From the NCBI GenBank assembly GCA_902619825.1, contig CACNFT010000001.1:199529-263528 (forward strand): a stretch of 64,000 bases of DNA. Direction: 5' to 3'. Both the position numbers and the translations under genes were made by a program. The notes under the pieces are model-generated. The model had not been told where the DNA came from. It saw only the letters and a program-made list of their open reading frames with translations, and ran no database searches. This document shows positions 1 to 9,035 of this stretch, in pieces. This stretch comes from an uncultured Candidatus Actinomarina sp. Its GTDB lineage: Bacteria > Actinomycetota > Acidimicrobiia > Actinomarinales > Actinomarinaceae. Numbering within the stretch: position 1 is the stretch's first letter; the number at the start of each line of letters is the position of its first letter.

Positions 1-162
1 AATTATCTTTTTAATTATTGAAGTTTTACCAGCTCCTAAACTTCCGTTGAATCCAATTACTGAAGGAATTGATAATTTTGTTACAAAATCTTTTGCGAAT
101 TCATCTAAATCTGATTCTTTAATCTCGATCTCATTCAATTTCAACCCTTTCAAGTCTTTCAT
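1..162 (-). CDS. tsaE: tRNA threonylcarbamoyladenosine biosynthesis ATPase TsaE, N-terminal part (cut by window edge)
   Basis: The first 54 codons of a minus-strand gene run off the left edge. The translation starts MKDLKGLKLNEIEIKES and reaches a P-loop reading GSLGAGKTS at about residues 40-48, in the GFNGSLGAGKT context typical of TsaE (YjeE), the small ATPase of the TsaB/TsaD/TsaE complex that makes t6A37 in ANN-decoding tRNAs. The ATG at 162 lies inside the 3' end of alr in another frame, a 32-base overlap. TTG codons slightly downstream are alternative starts. The order glmS-alr-tsaE is common in Actinobacteria and supports the call. Confidence 0.85.
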   Translation of the reverse strand, partial: MKDLKGLKLNEIEIKESDLDEFAKDFVTKLSIPSVIGFNGSLGAGKTSIIKKII

Positions 163-1213
163 TTATATTTGTAAGGATCTCCCATTCAATAGTCTTATTC
201 CATTTTGCAATATCGAAAACTGTAATTTTAAGTTCATTGTTCTCAGAGTTTCCCAAAAGAACAACTTCATCATTAATATTTGCCTCCACATCTGTGATGT
301 CATATAAAATTTGATCCATAGTTACTCTTCCTATCAAATTGCAATATGTATTGTTAACTATGACTTTTCCGTCAGGAAATGTACACCATGGATATCCATC
401 GCCATATCCAACAGGCGATACACCAACAGTTGTATCTCTTTCTAAAGTTAGTGCTTTTCCATAAGAAACGGCTTCACCCTTTTTTCTATGGTGAATGTTT
501 GATATTCTTGTTTTTATTGCCATCGTAGGTTTCAGATCTTGAACAACTTCTGCGGGTGTTATATTGCACCCATATACTGCGAGACCAACTCTTGACAGGT
601 TAAATATAGGATCAAAATTATAAAATGACGATCCGGAATTATCAGCATGTAATAATAATTTATCTGTATCTACATCCTTGATTGTTTGTTTGAACAATTC
701 GATAGATTCTTCTGTAGGCTCAATCTCTTCGTCTGCTAATGGAAAATGGGTGCATATACCAGCAAGATTTATTGTTTTAGAGCTTGTTATTTTTTCATAA
801 AGGTTTTTAAAATCTTCTGGTTCACAACCAACTCTGTGCATACCAGTATCGATTTTTATATGGGTATTGAATGCTTTACCGGATTTTGCTAGACCATCAA
901 TAAAAAAATCATTATAAATTGTTAAGTCGATATTATATTTTTCTATATTTTCAATCTCACCAAGTGATGGCTCGGTAAGTAACAATACCCTTAATTCATC
1001 AGATTGAGCTCGAACTTTTTTTGCTTCACTAATAGCTGCTACTGCGAACCATTTGATTCCAGCTTCCATAGCTGTTTTGACAGTCCATTCAATACCGTGA
1101 CCATAACCATTGGCTTTGACAACCAAGCAAAGTTCTTTGTCTGATAGTTGTTTTAATACTTCTATATTATGTAAATAATTTGTCTTATTTACATATACGT
1201 AACCTCTATCCAT
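131..1213 (-). CDS. alr: Alanine racemase
   Basis: 360 residues, the normal size of this PLP enzyme that interconverts L- and D-alanine for peptidoglycan. The PLP lysine is K33 in VVKANGYGHG, matching the family VKANAYGHG motif. The C-terminal half carries the second-base tyrosine region VGYGDGYP and the GRVTMDQ motif. It starts 5 bp after the glmS stop, and its end overlaps tsaE. Together with glmS and glmM this is a cell-wall precursor group, presumably transcribed through from glmS. The full-length sequence shows no missing motif. Confidence 0.97.
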   Translation of the reverse strand: MDRGYVYVNKTNYLHNIEVLKQLSDKELCLVVKANGYGHGIEWTVKTAMEAGIKWFAVAAISEAKKVRAQSDELRVLLLTEPSLGEIENIEKYNIDLTIYNDFFIDGLAKSGKAFNTHIKIDTGMHRVGCEPEDFKNLYEKITSSKTINLAGICTHFPLADEEIEPTEESIELFKQTIKDVDTDKLLLHADNSGSSFYNFDPIFNLSRVGLAVYGCNITPAEVVQDLKPTMAIKTRISNIHHRKKGEAVSYGKALTLERDTTVGVSPVGYGDGYPWCTFPDGKVIVNNTYCNLIGRVTMDQILYDITDVEANINDEVVLLGNSENNELKITVFDIAKWNKTIEWEILTNINERLERVEIE

Positions 1214-1218
1214 ATTAT

Positions 1219-3015
1219 TTATTCTACAGTAACTGACTTTGCAAGGTTTCTTGGTTGATCAATCGATTGGCCATTCTTGTTAGCTACGTGATAAGCAATA
1301 AATTGTAGAGGTATAATCGAGATCACAGTAGTTAGTATTTCATTACTATCTGGTAGAGTGACATAATCATCTGATATATTTTCAAGTTTTTCTGACTCAT
1401 TATCTCCAATAGCAATTACATATGCTCCCCTAGCAATAACCTCTTGTACATTACTGGTTGTCTTATCAAGTAGATGATTTTGACTGGCAGTAACTATTAC
1501 AGGTGTTCCTTTTTCTATTAAAGCTAGCGTACCGTGTTTAAGCTCTCCTGCTGCTAATGCCTCAGCATGCAGATAGGAAATTTCTTTTAATTTTAAAGCA
1601 CCTTCAGCTGCCAAAGCATAATCCAATCCTCGACCAATAAAATAGATATCATTCTTTTTATAGATTTTTTCAGATATTTCTTTTATTTGCCCTTCACAAG
1701 CCATGGTGTGGTCTATTAGCTTTGGGAGTTCTTCAATTTCATCAAATGAGACATCTAACTTATTTTCAGCGTCCCAGTGTTTTGCTATAACAAGCTGAGA
1801 AACAAGCATACCTAAATAAGCTTTGGTAGAAGCTACGCCTATCTCTGGACCTACATGTAAATAAAATACACTATCAGCCATTCTTGCTAGTGAACTACCA
1901 ACCACATTTACTAAAGCAAGAACATGTGAACCATTTTCCTTTAATAATTCTGTAGCAGCAATAGTGTCCATAGTTTCCCCAGACTGGGAAATTACAATAC
2001 CTAAATCGTTTTTTCCAACGATTGGCTCTCTATATCTGAACTCGGAAGCAAGCTCAACACTTACCGGAACTCCAAGGACTTTCTCAAATAGGTCTTTTCC
2101 AAACAAACCGGCATGATAGGCTGTTCCGCATGCAACAATCCAAATTTTTTCAAATTTTGAAGCCTCATTTAACTTAATTGGTATTTCATCTGAGGATGCT
2201 TCAAGCCTTCCAGATAAAGTTCTTTCGATTACCTCAGATTGTTCAAGGATTTCTTTATACATAAAATGGTCATACCCTGACTTCTCTGCTTCAGATACCT
2301 CCCAATCGATTTCTTGAATTTCTCTATGGATTTCATTTAATTCAGAATCGAACAACTTATATTTACCATTTTTAATTTCTACAAAATCACCATTTTCAAG
2401 AAATATCATTTTCTTTGTATGTTCCAAGATTGCTGCTGAATCAGATGCTAGAAAAACTTCATTATCACCAACTCCAAGGACTAAAGGACTCATTAATCTT
2501 CCTGCAACAATAGTGCCCTCTTCTTTAGTTGTAGTTACAACAAGGGCATATGTTCCCTCAAGTGTTTTTGCTACATTCACCACCGTTTTTAAAAGATTTT
2601 CATTCCATTTTCTACTTAACTCTACAGCTACCACCTCCGTGTCAGTGTCTGAATTAAATTTAAATCCATCGTTTATAAGATCTTTCTTGATTTCTGCATA
2701 ATTCTCAATAATGCCATTGTGAATGATTGCAAATTCATCATTGTTGTCTGAATGTGGGTGTGCATTCACATCATTAGGTACTCCATGAGTTGCCCATCTT
2801 GTATGACCAATCCCAATATTTCCTAAAATTTGCTTATTTTCTAAATGTTCTTTTAAGACATCGAGTTTACCCTCTTTTTTTTCAATCGTTATTTTGCTTC
2901 CATCAGAAATAGCAATTCCTGCTGAATCATATCCTCGATATTCCAAACGAGAAAGACCACTGATTAAGATTGGTAAAGGTTCTTTAGGGCCTGAATACCC
3001 TACAATTCCACACAT
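1219..3015 (-). CDS. glmS: Glutamine--fructose-6-phosphate aminotransferase (isomerizing)
   Basis: 598 residues. The N-terminal glutaminase nucleophile is the cysteine right after Met (MCGIVGYSG). Two SIS isomerase domains follow (for example VISQSGETMDT and the GVASTKAY region), and the C-terminus ends PRNLAKSVTVE with the sugar-binding lysine K593. It makes glucosamine-6-phosphate, the entry point to UDP-GlcNAc. The ATG at 3015 has a GGAG Shine-Dalgarno at 3021-3024. The 206-base upstream gap holds a glmS-ribozyme-like RNA, so feedback by the product through mRNA self-cleavage is likely. Confidence 0.98.
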   Translation of the reverse strand: MCGIVGYSGPKEPLPILISGLSRLEYRGYDSAGIAISDGSKITIEKKEGKLDVLKEHLENKQILGNIGIGHTRWATHGVPNDVNAHPHSDNNDEFAIIHNGIIENYAEIKKDLINDGFKFNSDTDTEVVAVELSRKWNENLLKTVVNVAKTLEGTYALVVTTTKEEGTIVAGRLMSPLVLGVGDNEVFLASDSAAILEHTKKMIFLENGDFVEIKNGKYKLFDSELNEIHREIQEIDWEVSEAEKSGYDHFMYKEILEQSEVIERTLSGRLEASSDEIPIKLNEASKFEKIWIVACGTAYHAGLFGKDLFEKVLGVPVSVELASEFRYREPIVGKNDLGIVISQSGETMDTIAATELLKENGSHVLALVNVVGSSLARMADSVFYLHVGPEIGVASTKAYLGMLVSQLVIAKHWDAENKLDVSFDEIEELPKLIDHTMACEGQIKEISEKIYKKNDIYFIGRGLDYALAAEGALKLKEISYLHAEALAAGELKHGTLALIEKGTPVIVTASQNHLLDKTTSNVQEVIARGAYVIAIGDNESEKLENISDDYVTLPDSNEILTTVISIIPLQFIAYHVANKNGQSIDQPRNLAKSVTVE

Positions 3016-3046
3016 TATATCTCCATTCCAACGAGCAGGTTAAAAT

Positions 3047-3183
3047 AAAGACTGCTTTAAATTGTCTCTGTTCAGAAATTTCTCTCTGTTTTTAAACAAT
3101 TTATATCGACTGCAGAGCCGAGTATGCATCCGCCGAATTTTTCGATAACATACTTCCTCGTCACCTCGTTAAAGGCCAGGCGC
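3047..3183 (-). ncRNA. glmS ribozyme (GlcN6P-activated self-cleaving riboswitch)
   Basis: Read on the minus strand, the RNA starts GCGCCUGG just after an A at 3184, which would be the cleavage site. It continues with GACGAGG (3162-3156), then UUAUCGA and UUCGGCGGAUGC, the conserved core known from Bacillus glmS ribozymes. Pairings visible: a short P1 GCCU/AGGU with a 6-nt loop; AGUAUG (3154-3149) with CAUACU (3126-3121), six perfect pairs; CGGC/GUCG (P3, one G-U) with a UCUGCA loop; loop CUGC with GCAG near 3053 (P3.1 pseudoknot); AAAUUGU (3102-3096) with ACAAUUU (3065-3059) as P4; and an inner CAGA/UCUG helix. It lies directly upstream of glmS in the right orientation. Confidence 0.9.
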
Positions 3184-3202
3184 TATATTGCTCGTTATAA
3201 AG

Positions 3203-3208
3203 AGTATA
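3203..3208 (-). promoter_or_regulatory. Possible glmS -10 box (TATACT)
   Basis: A TATACT hexamer on the minus strand, 20 bases upstream of the ribozyme cleavage site and after the glmM stop. It is the same -10 hexamer as at the better-supported promoters in this window. No good -35 is visible at 17 bp (CCTAAA, inside the end of glmM), so read-through from glmM is an alternative. Confidence 0.4.
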
Positions 3209-3221
3209 TCGATAAGTATGG

Positions 3222-4526
3222 TTAATTTAGGTATTTATTAATTTTTGTAATAAGCTCATTTGAAAAATCTTCCATAGCTTCATTACTTTTAGCCTCTACA
3301 AGTACACGCAATAATGGCTCGGTCCCTGAATTACGTATTAAATATCTTCCATCTAAATCTTTTTTTATTGACATATCCAAAGCTATCTGGTTGATGTATT
3401 CTAATTCTTCGTCATTTAATTTATTTTTTAATTCTAGGTTTGTCAGTTTTTGTGGGTATTCATAAAGATGCTCTCTCTTAAAATCACTCAAGGCTACACC
3501 AAAGTGTTGCATAGCTTTCAAAATATAGATTAAAGTAACTAGACCGTCACCAACTGGTAATAGGTCAGAAATAATGATGTGACCAGACTGTTCTCCCCCT
3601 AAAGCTGCATCATATTTTTTCATTGCCTCTGCAACATATTTATCACCAACTGGAGTTTCAATGAGATCAAAATTAAATTTTTCTATGGCTTGTTTAAAGC
3701 CATAATTTGACATTACCGTACTAACAACAATGTTATTGGTAAGCTGATTTACTTCTGATAAATATTTTGAAAGAATTGTTAATATCAGATCTCCATTTAC
3801 GATATCTCCATTTTCATCGACCATTATCAATCTATCGGCATCACCATCAAAAGATGCACCAATTTCACCCTTTTCAATATTTTTTTGTAGATTTTCAGGG
3901 ACTGTTGCTCCACAGTCTTTATTTATATTTAAGCCATCCGGTTGATTGTTGATAATTCTGTAATTTGCATTTTTTTTATCAAATAATTCTTTTATGACAG
4001 TTGATGCTGATCCGTTTGCTGCATCGATGAGTATTTGAAAATGACTAAAATCAATATCTGTAACCTCATCAAGAAAATTAAGATATTCAAGATGTCCATC
4101 ACTTAAATTAATAATTTCGGCATGTTGATTTGGTAGCTCTAAGCTATCAATATTTTTTTCAATTGATATTTCAACATCATCATCTAATTTTGATCCGTTT
4201 TCTTGAATTAACTTTATGCCGTTATATTCAGCAGGATTATGTGAAGCAGAAATTATAATTCCAAGATCGTAATTAAATTTATTCAAAATTATTGGCATTG
4301 AACCAGAAGGTAAAACTCCATGATTATAAATATTTACTTTGTTTGAAAATCCTATGGAAATCCAATTAAGAATTTCATCTGAGGATGAACGTGTATCTGA
4401 AATGACACCAATATTTTTAGGATTTATATGTTGCTCAACAGATGCGGATATTTTGGATATAAGATCTTTACTTAAAGTATCGTTTGGTATACCCCTAATA
4501 CCATCAGTACCAAAATACTTCTTCAA
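3222..4526 (-). CDS. glmM: Phosphoglucosamine mutase
   Basis: 434 residues, as usual for GlmM, which converts glucosamine-6-P to glucosamine-1-P, the step after GlmS. N-terminus KYFGTDGIRG, catalytic phosphoserine S95 in ISASHNP, metal loop DGDADR, and C-terminal phosphate-binding IRNSGTEPLLRV. It follows rpsI by 7 bp, continuing the rplM-rpsI operon, and is followed by the glmS ribozyme and glmS. The pathway steps are therefore adjacent while glmS keeps its own product-sensing leader. Confidence 0.98.
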   Translation of the reverse strand: MKKYFGTDGIRGIPNDTLSKDLISKISASVEQHINPKNIGVISDTRSSSDEILNWISIGFSNKVNIYNHGVLPSGSMPIILNKFNYDLGIIISASHNPAEYNGIKLIQENGSKLDDDVEISIEKNIDSLELPNQHAEIINLSDGHLEYLNFLDEVTDIDFSHFQILIDAANGSASTVIKELFDKKNANYRIINNQPDGLNINKDCGATVPENLQKNIEKGEIGASFDGDADRLIMVDENGDIVNGDLILTILSKYLSEVNQLTNNIVVSTVMSNYGFKQAIEKFNFDLIETPVGDKYVAEAMKKYDAALGGEQSGHIIISDLLPVGDGLVTLIYILKAMQHFGVALSDFKREHLYEYPQKLTNLELKNKLNDEELEYINQIALDMSIKKDLDGRYLIRNSGTEPLLRVLVEAKSNEAMEDFSNELITKINKYLN

Positions 4527-4533
4527 TGAATTA

Positions 4534-4923
4534 TTATCTTTTAGTAAATTGCTCTGCTCTACGGGCTTTCTTTAGTCCGTATTTTTTTCTTTCAACTTTA
4601 CGAGCATCTCTAGTTAGAAGACCTGCTTTTTTTAGTTTTGGTCTAAGATCTGGATCAAATTGAATTAATGCTCTGGAAATACCTAAGGCTACAGCATCAG
4701 CTTGGGCAGATAAACCACTTCCATTCACATTAACTTTTAAATCAAACTTTTTTTCCATCCCAACTACATAAAATGGTTTGTTGATTGTCATCCTCATCGA
4801 GGGGCTTGGAAAATAGTCTTCGATTGTTTTACCATTGAATTCAAAATTTCCCTCACCTTCAGTCAACATAACTCTTGCTACAGATGTTTTTCTTCTTCCA
4901 GTTCCTAAAATTGTTTTACTCAT
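4534..4923 (-). CDS. rpsI: 30S ribosomal protein S9
   Basis: 129 residues, typical length. It begins MSKTILGTGRRKTSVARV and ends with the basic tail KKARRAEQFTKR that reaches the P-site tRNA in the small subunit. It overlaps the rplM stop by one base, so the two are translationally coupled in the conserved rplM-rpsI order. Confidence 0.98.
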   Translation of the reverse strand: MSKTILGTGRRKTSVARVMLTEGEGNFEFNGKTIEDYFPSPSMRMTINKPFYVVGMEKKFDLKVNVNGSGLSAQADAVALGISRALIQFDPDLRPKLKKAGLLTRDARKVERKKYGLKKARRAEQFTKR

Positions 4924-5378
4924 TATTCAACTACTTTCTTTATATCAAAACTTAGTTCAGATGGATTTTGAGCACCATGTGGATGAGTTTCATCTCTATA
5001 AACATATAATTTCTTTAGAATTGATCTTCCTAGTCTATTTTTTGGAAGCATTCCCCAGACTGCTCGTTCTATAATTTTTTCCGGTTTTCTTTTTTTTAAG
5101 GAATTAAATGATTCTTCTTTTAAACCACCAGGATAACCTGAATGATCATAATACATTTTTTGCTCAGGTTTTTTTGAAGTAGCCTGAATTTTTGATGCAT
5201 TGATTACTACAACATAATCTCCTACATCTAAGTGAGGAGCAAATTGTGGTTTATGCTTTCCTCTTAATATTTGGGCTATCTCACTAGCTAATCTACCTAC
5301 AGGTAGTCCACTTGCATCAACTAAATGCCAATTTCTTTCAGATGACTCAACACCATCAAATGTCGTTTTTGTACTCAT
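4923..5378 (-). CDS. rplM: 50S ribosomal protein L13
   Basis: 151 residues with the family features WHLVDASGLPVGRLAS near the N-terminus and MLPKNRLGR in the C-terminal half. It is the first gene of the rplM-rpsI-glmM run and is preceded by its own predicted promoter in the 58-base gap after truA. Early 50S assembly protein. Confidence 0.98.
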   Translation of the reverse strand: MSTKTTFDGVESSERNWHLVDASGLPVGRLASEIAQILRGKHKPQFAPHLDVGDYVVVINASKIQATSKKPEQKMYYDHSGYPGGLKEESFNSLKKRKPEKIIERAVWGMLPKNRLGRSILKKLYVYRDETHPHGAQNPSELSFDIKKVVE

Positions 5379-5407
5379 AAAACCTTAAAGAATCGTAACG
5401 AGACTTA

Positions 5408-5436
5408 AGTATAAATTGTATTCATATTTATGGAAA
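5408..5436 (-). promoter_or_regulatory. Predicted rplM promoter
   Basis: Minus strand: -35 TTTCCA (5436-5431), 17-bp spacer, -10 TATACT (5413-5408), about 30 bases before the rplM ATG. It fits the -10 hexamer seen at other ribosomal promoters in this window. Confidence 0.5.
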
Positions 5437-6162
5437 CTAGTATTTGATTTTCCATAAATGTAGCCCACTACTTGGAACCATAAATCTGTGCCTGGTATCA
5501 TTTGGATTCAATAATGACTTTTTGAGGTCATTGATTGAAATTTTTCCATCGATAACTGCAAGTTGGCACCCAACAATAGATCTAACCATATTATGAAGGA
5601 ACGAGTTTCCCTCGATTGTGTATATAAATTTTGAATTCTGAATTGACCACTTGCTTAACAAAATTTTTCTCATTGGTGTCTGATAAGTTCTCAATTTAGA
5701 GAAATTTTGAAAGTTTTTTTCACCCAAGAAAATTTTTGAAATATTATTTAGGTGTTCAAGTTCAAAGTTTTTTTCAATGTAGTAGACATAATCTTTTGAA
5801 AAAGGTAATTCCTTTGAATTGTTAAGAATAAAATATCTGTAAACCCTTGATTTTGCATCAAATCTCGGATTAAATTCGTCTTTTACTTTACTCAATTTGT
5901 TCATTCTTATCTCATTTGTTATTAAGGAATTAAACGAGTGTACAAATTTACTATTTAGTTCATGTTGCGAACGAACAGATATTATTTGTGACTTTGCATG
6001 AACACCAGAATCTGTTCTTCCAGAATAATTAAGCTCATAATTATCGATAAGTATGTCAAGAACTTTTAATATTTCACCCTGTATAGTTCTATTTTTTGCC
6101 TGTTGTTGAAAACCATGAAAATTGGTTCCATTGTAGGAAATGTCTATTTTATAGGTAGGCAA
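5437..6162 (-). CDS. truA: tRNA pseudouridine(38-40) synthase
   Basis: 241 residues. Catalytic aspartate D51 lies in YSGRTDSGVHA, the TruA signature, and the N-terminus YKIDISYNGTNFHGFQQQ is the family start. The RVYRYFI and NSFLHNMVRSIVG blocks follow. It isomerises uridines 38-40 of the anticodon stem-loop. It lies one base after the Yip1-like gene, at the end of the rplQ operon, where truA often sits in Gram-positives. Confidence 0.97.
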   Translation of the reverse strand: MPTYKIDISYNGTNFHGFQQQAKNRTIQGEILKVLDILIDNYELNYSGRTDSGVHAKSQIISVRSQHELNSKFVHSFNSLITNEIRMNKLSKVKDEFNPRFDAKSRVYRYFILNNSKELPFSKDYVYYIEKNFELEHLNNISKIFLGEKNFQNFSKLRTYQTPMRKILLSKWSIQNSKFIYTIEGNSFLHNMVRSIVGCQLAVIDGKISINDLKKSLLNPNDTRHRFMVPSSGLHLWKIKY

Positions 6163-6163
6163 T

Positions 6164-6712
6164 TTAAATTATGATTTTTAATGGATCGGATGTCCAAAAA
6201 AGGATAAAAATAAATATTGCTGATGCAACTCGCGTATTTCTTTTTTCAATAAAAAATCCCGATTCAAGCGATTTTGAAACAGTCATATAAATCCAAAATA
6301 TCATCAAAAGAATAAATACTTGATTAATTCTTTCTCCAAAATTCATTAATGAACTTTGAATAACATACCAAAGTGCGACAAAACCAATTAGGCCGTGAGA
6401 GTATCCTGTAATTGTTACGACTGCGTTCAAATCTATGTTTTCTTTAAATATTCTTCCAAGGGCAAACCACATTACAAGACTTGAGAATACCCAAGAAAAT
6501 GTTCCGTCAAGAACTCCAAAAAATATTAAATCAAAAATATTACTTAAATTTGAATTTAAGAAAATTGGAGCATAAAGAGCAAGAAGGCTAATTGTGACAA
6601 CTAGAAATGCATTACCAGTCTCATATCTGTCTTGGCTTATTTTTAAAATTGTTTCAGAATCAAATCTGATAAATAGTTTGAATTGTTTCCAAACGTCTTT
6701 GAAGGTATTCAA
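6164..6712 (-). CDS. Yip1-like integral membrane protein
   Basis: 182 residues. A cytoplasmic N-terminal stretch of about 30 residues with FRFDSETILKIS is followed by about five hydrophobic segments (roughly 32-50, 60-82, 98-118, 130-146, 162-180). The overall plan and the GYSHGLIGF segment resemble Yip1-family proteins, but no catalytic motif is visible and function is unknown. It sits one base after rplQ and one before truA, so it is co-expressed with translation genes. Confidence 0.6.
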   Translation of the reverse strand: MNTFKDVWKQFKLFIRFDSETILKISQDRYETGNAFLVVTISLLALYAPIFLNSNLSNIFDLIFFGVLDGTFSWVFSSLVMWFALGRIFKENIDLNAVVTITGYSHGLIGFVALWYVIQSSLMNFGERINQVFILLMIFWIYMTVSKSLESGFFIEKRNTRVASAIFIFILFWTSDPLKIII

Positions 6713-6713
6713 G

Positions 6714-7064
6714 TTAGACTAACTCAAGTACTGCGAGTTCAGCCCCATCACCTTTTCTATAACTTGTTCTAGTTATTCTGGTATACCCACCATCTCTGTC
6801 TTGATATTTTGGACCTATCTCATCGAAGAGCTTTGCTACAACTGCTTTGTTTTGGATAAATTTTAGAACTTGTCTTCTATCATGAAGTGAGCCCTTTTTA
6901 GCTTTTGTAATTACCTTATCAGCATAAGGCTTTGTAACTTTAGCTTTTGTAAGAGTCGTCTCTATCTTCTCAAATTCAATTAATGATGCAATCAAATTGC
7001 CAATGATTTGATCTTCATGAGAAGATGACCCCCCAAGCAACTTGCCTCTTCTAGGTTTAGGCAT
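6714..7064 (-). CDS. rplQ: 50S ribosomal protein L17
   Basis: 116 residues. MPKPRRGKLLGGSSSHEDQ is a slightly diverged version of the family start, followed by the RQVLKFIQ and YTRITR blocks near the C-terminus. Its start overlaps the end of rpoA by 8 bases, the standard end of the alpha operon. Confidence 0.97.
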   Translation of the reverse strand: MPKPRRGKLLGGSSSHEDQIIGNLIASLIEFEKIETTLTKAKVTKPYADKVITKAKKGSLHDRRQVLKFIQNKAVVAKLFDEIGPKYQDRDGGYTRITRTSYRKGDGAELAVLELV

Positions 7065-8016
7065 CTGAGTTATCGTCCGAATTCAAGTCAGAGCTTGTAG
7101 GCAAGCTGAGACCAAGTTCATCTAATTTTGCTACAAGTTCATCCAAACTTTTTTGTCCAAAGTTTGTAAGGTTTAACAAGTCATCTTCTGTGTATTCTAA
7201 AATTTGACCAACTGTTGTTATATTTTCCCTACCCAAACAATTTCTAGGTCTCTCAGACAAATCTAATGCATCTACTGATAATGACAAGTCTGGTGAGCTA
7301 CCCTCTGAAATGGTAAGTTCACCTAATTCAAGTCCAACTCCTTCATCAATATCTGCAAACAGTTTCCACAATTCACCTAAAGTTTTACCGACGGAAGAAA
7401 TTGCTTCACTAGGTTCAATTGAGCCATCAGTTTCAACATCCAAGCTCAATTTATCGTAGTTGGTAACTTGACCAACTTGGGTTGGTGATACAGCGTAGCT
7501 TACTTTTACAACTGGTGAAAATATAGAATCTATTGGAATAAAACTTGAATCACTTGTTTTATTTTTATCAGCTAAGCGATACCCAACTCCATGAGCTATA
7601 GAAACTTCCATATCTAATGTCGAATCGTCTGAAAGGGTACAAATTTTTAGATCTGTGTTCACAACTTCAACACCAGCTGGACATTGAATTTGTGCAGCTT
7701 TCACCTCTCCCGGGCCTTTAGCTTTTACTGTCAATGTATGGCTTTCTTGATCGTCTACCTTCAAGACTAATCTTTTTAGGTTCAGTAAGATATCAAGGAC
7801 ATCTTCAACAACACCTGGAACAGAAGTAAATTCATGGTTCACTCCATCAATTTTTACTCCAGTTACAGCAACACCTGGGACTCTTGATAATAAAGCCCTT
7901 CTCATTGTATTACCTAGGGTTAAACCAAAACCTGGTTCGAGTGGTTCAATAACAAAATTTGCTCTTGACTTTCCAAGATCCTCTTGTGATATTTCAGGTC
8001 TTTGTAAAATTAACAC
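7057..8016 (-). CDS. rpoA: RNA polymerase subunit alpha
   Basis: 319 residues. The N-terminal domain has FVIEPLEPGFGLTLGNTMRRALLSRVPG, the dimerisation region. The C-terminal domain (about 235-310) has LSERPRNCLGRENITTVGQI and LTNFGQKSLDEL, the DNA/UP-element binding fold. An acidic tail ends the protein. It follows rpsD by 21 bases. Confidence 0.98.
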   Translation of the reverse strand: MLILQRPEISQEDLGKSRANFVIEPLEPGFGLTLGNTMRRALLSRVPGVAVTGVKIDGVNHEFTSVPGVVEDVLDILLNLKRLVLKVDDQESHTLTVKAKGPGEVKAAQIQCPAGVEVVNTDLKICTLSDDSTLDMEVSIAHGVGYRLADKNKTSDSSFIPIDSIFSPVVKVSYAVSPTQVGQVTNYDKLSLDVETDGSIEPSEAISSVGKTLGELWKLFADIDEGVGLELGELTISEGSSPDLSLSVDALDLSERPRNCLGRENITTVGQILEYTEDDLLNLTNFGQKSLDELVAKLDELGLSLPTSSDLNSDDNSDA

Positions 8017-8037
8017 TTTTTGCTCCTCTCCTATATT

Positions 8038-8652
8038 CTATTTCGAATAAAGTTCTACTATTAATTGTTCTTCAATTTGTTGACTTGCGTCATTTCTTGT
8101 AGGTTGGTTTAAAACTTCAATATTTTTCTTCTTTTCATCAACTTTTAGCCATGATGCAGGTTCTATGTCTTGTCCAGTATCAATGGTATGTTGAACAATT
8201 ATTAAATCATTGCTTTGATCTTTTAGCTGAATTTTATCTCCTGGCTTGACCTGTATAGATGGAATATCTACAAGGTTCCCATTCAATTTAAAATGCCTAT
8301 GAGAAACTAGCTGTCTAGCTTGTGGTCTAGTAGATGCAAATCCAGCTCTATAGATAACATTATCGATTCTAGATTCTAAAAGTACCAACAAGTTTTCACC
8401 GGTAATTCCTGGCATTCGAGTAGCTTCTTTATAATAATTTCTGAACTGTTTTTCCATTACACCATACATGTATCTGACTTTTTGTTTTTCCTTTAACTGA
8501 GTTCCGTAATCTGTTTCACGCATACGTTTTTTACCATTTTCACCTGGTGGGTATGGTCTATCTTGAAGTGCTTTGTCACCTTTTCTATTCTCAAAAACGT
8601 TAAATCCAATTCTTCTAGAAACTCTTACTCTAGGACCTGTATATCTAGCCAT
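8038..8652 (-). CDS. rpsD: 30S ribosomal protein S4 (cysteine-free N-terminus)
   Basis: 204 residues. The S4 RNA-binding domain (about 93-155) contains LESRIDNVIYRAGFASTRPQARQLVSH. The N-terminal 45 residues have no cysteines, so the zinc knuckle of the C+ S4 form is absent. It is a primary 16S-binding assembly protein and overlaps rpsK by one base. Confidence 0.98.
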   Translation of the reverse strand: MARYTGPRVRVSRRIGFNVFENRKGDKALQDRPYPPGENGKKRMRETDYGTQLKEKQKVRYMYGVMEKQFRNYYKEATRMPGITGENLLVLLESRIDNVIYRAGFASTRPQARQLVSHRHFKLNGNLVDIPSIQVKPGDKIQLKDQSNDLIIVQHTIDTGQDIEPASWLKVDEKKKNIEVLNQPTRNDASQQIEEQLIVELYSK

Positions 8653-9035
8653 TAGTTTCTTCTCCTCTTTTTAGGACGACATCCATTGTGTGGGGTTGGT
8701 GTTATGTCTTTGATAGTTCCTACGTCCATTCCCATATTTTGAAGAGTTCTTACTGCTGTTTCTCTACCTGCACCTGTACCACTAATGATTATATCCAATT
8801 TGTGTATACCAAATTCTGTTGCTCGTCTAACGGCCTCTTCTGCTGCAACTTGGGCAGCATATGGAGTTGATTTTCTAGAACCCTTAAATCCAACAGAACC
8901 ACCAGATGTCCATACAACTGTTTCACCGTTTGTATCAGAAATATTTATTATAGTGTTGTTAAAACTTGCTTTTATATGCGCTACGCCTGAAGGAATATTT
9001 TTTTTATTTTTTTTCTTTGATTTTTGTTCAGCCAC
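8652..9035 (-). CDS. rpsK: 30S ribosomal protein S11
   Basis: 127 residues. A lysine-rich N-terminus is followed by [18 protein letters not shown] and the C-terminal [16 protein letters not shown], the S11 signature. It is a platform protein contacting the mRNA exit path. One-base overlaps with rpsM and rpsD indicate coupling. Confidence 0.98.
   Translation of the reverse strand: MAEQKSKKKNKKNIPSGVAHIKASFNNTIINISDTNGETVVWTSGGSVGFKGSRKSTPYAAQVAAEEAVRRATEFGIHKLDIIISGTGAGRETAVRTLQNMGMDVGTIKDITPTPHNGCRPKKRRRN

Noticed and set aside
47-307. Plus-strand frame over tsaE/alr
   Set aside because: It is antisense to two recognisable genes and its product has no family features.
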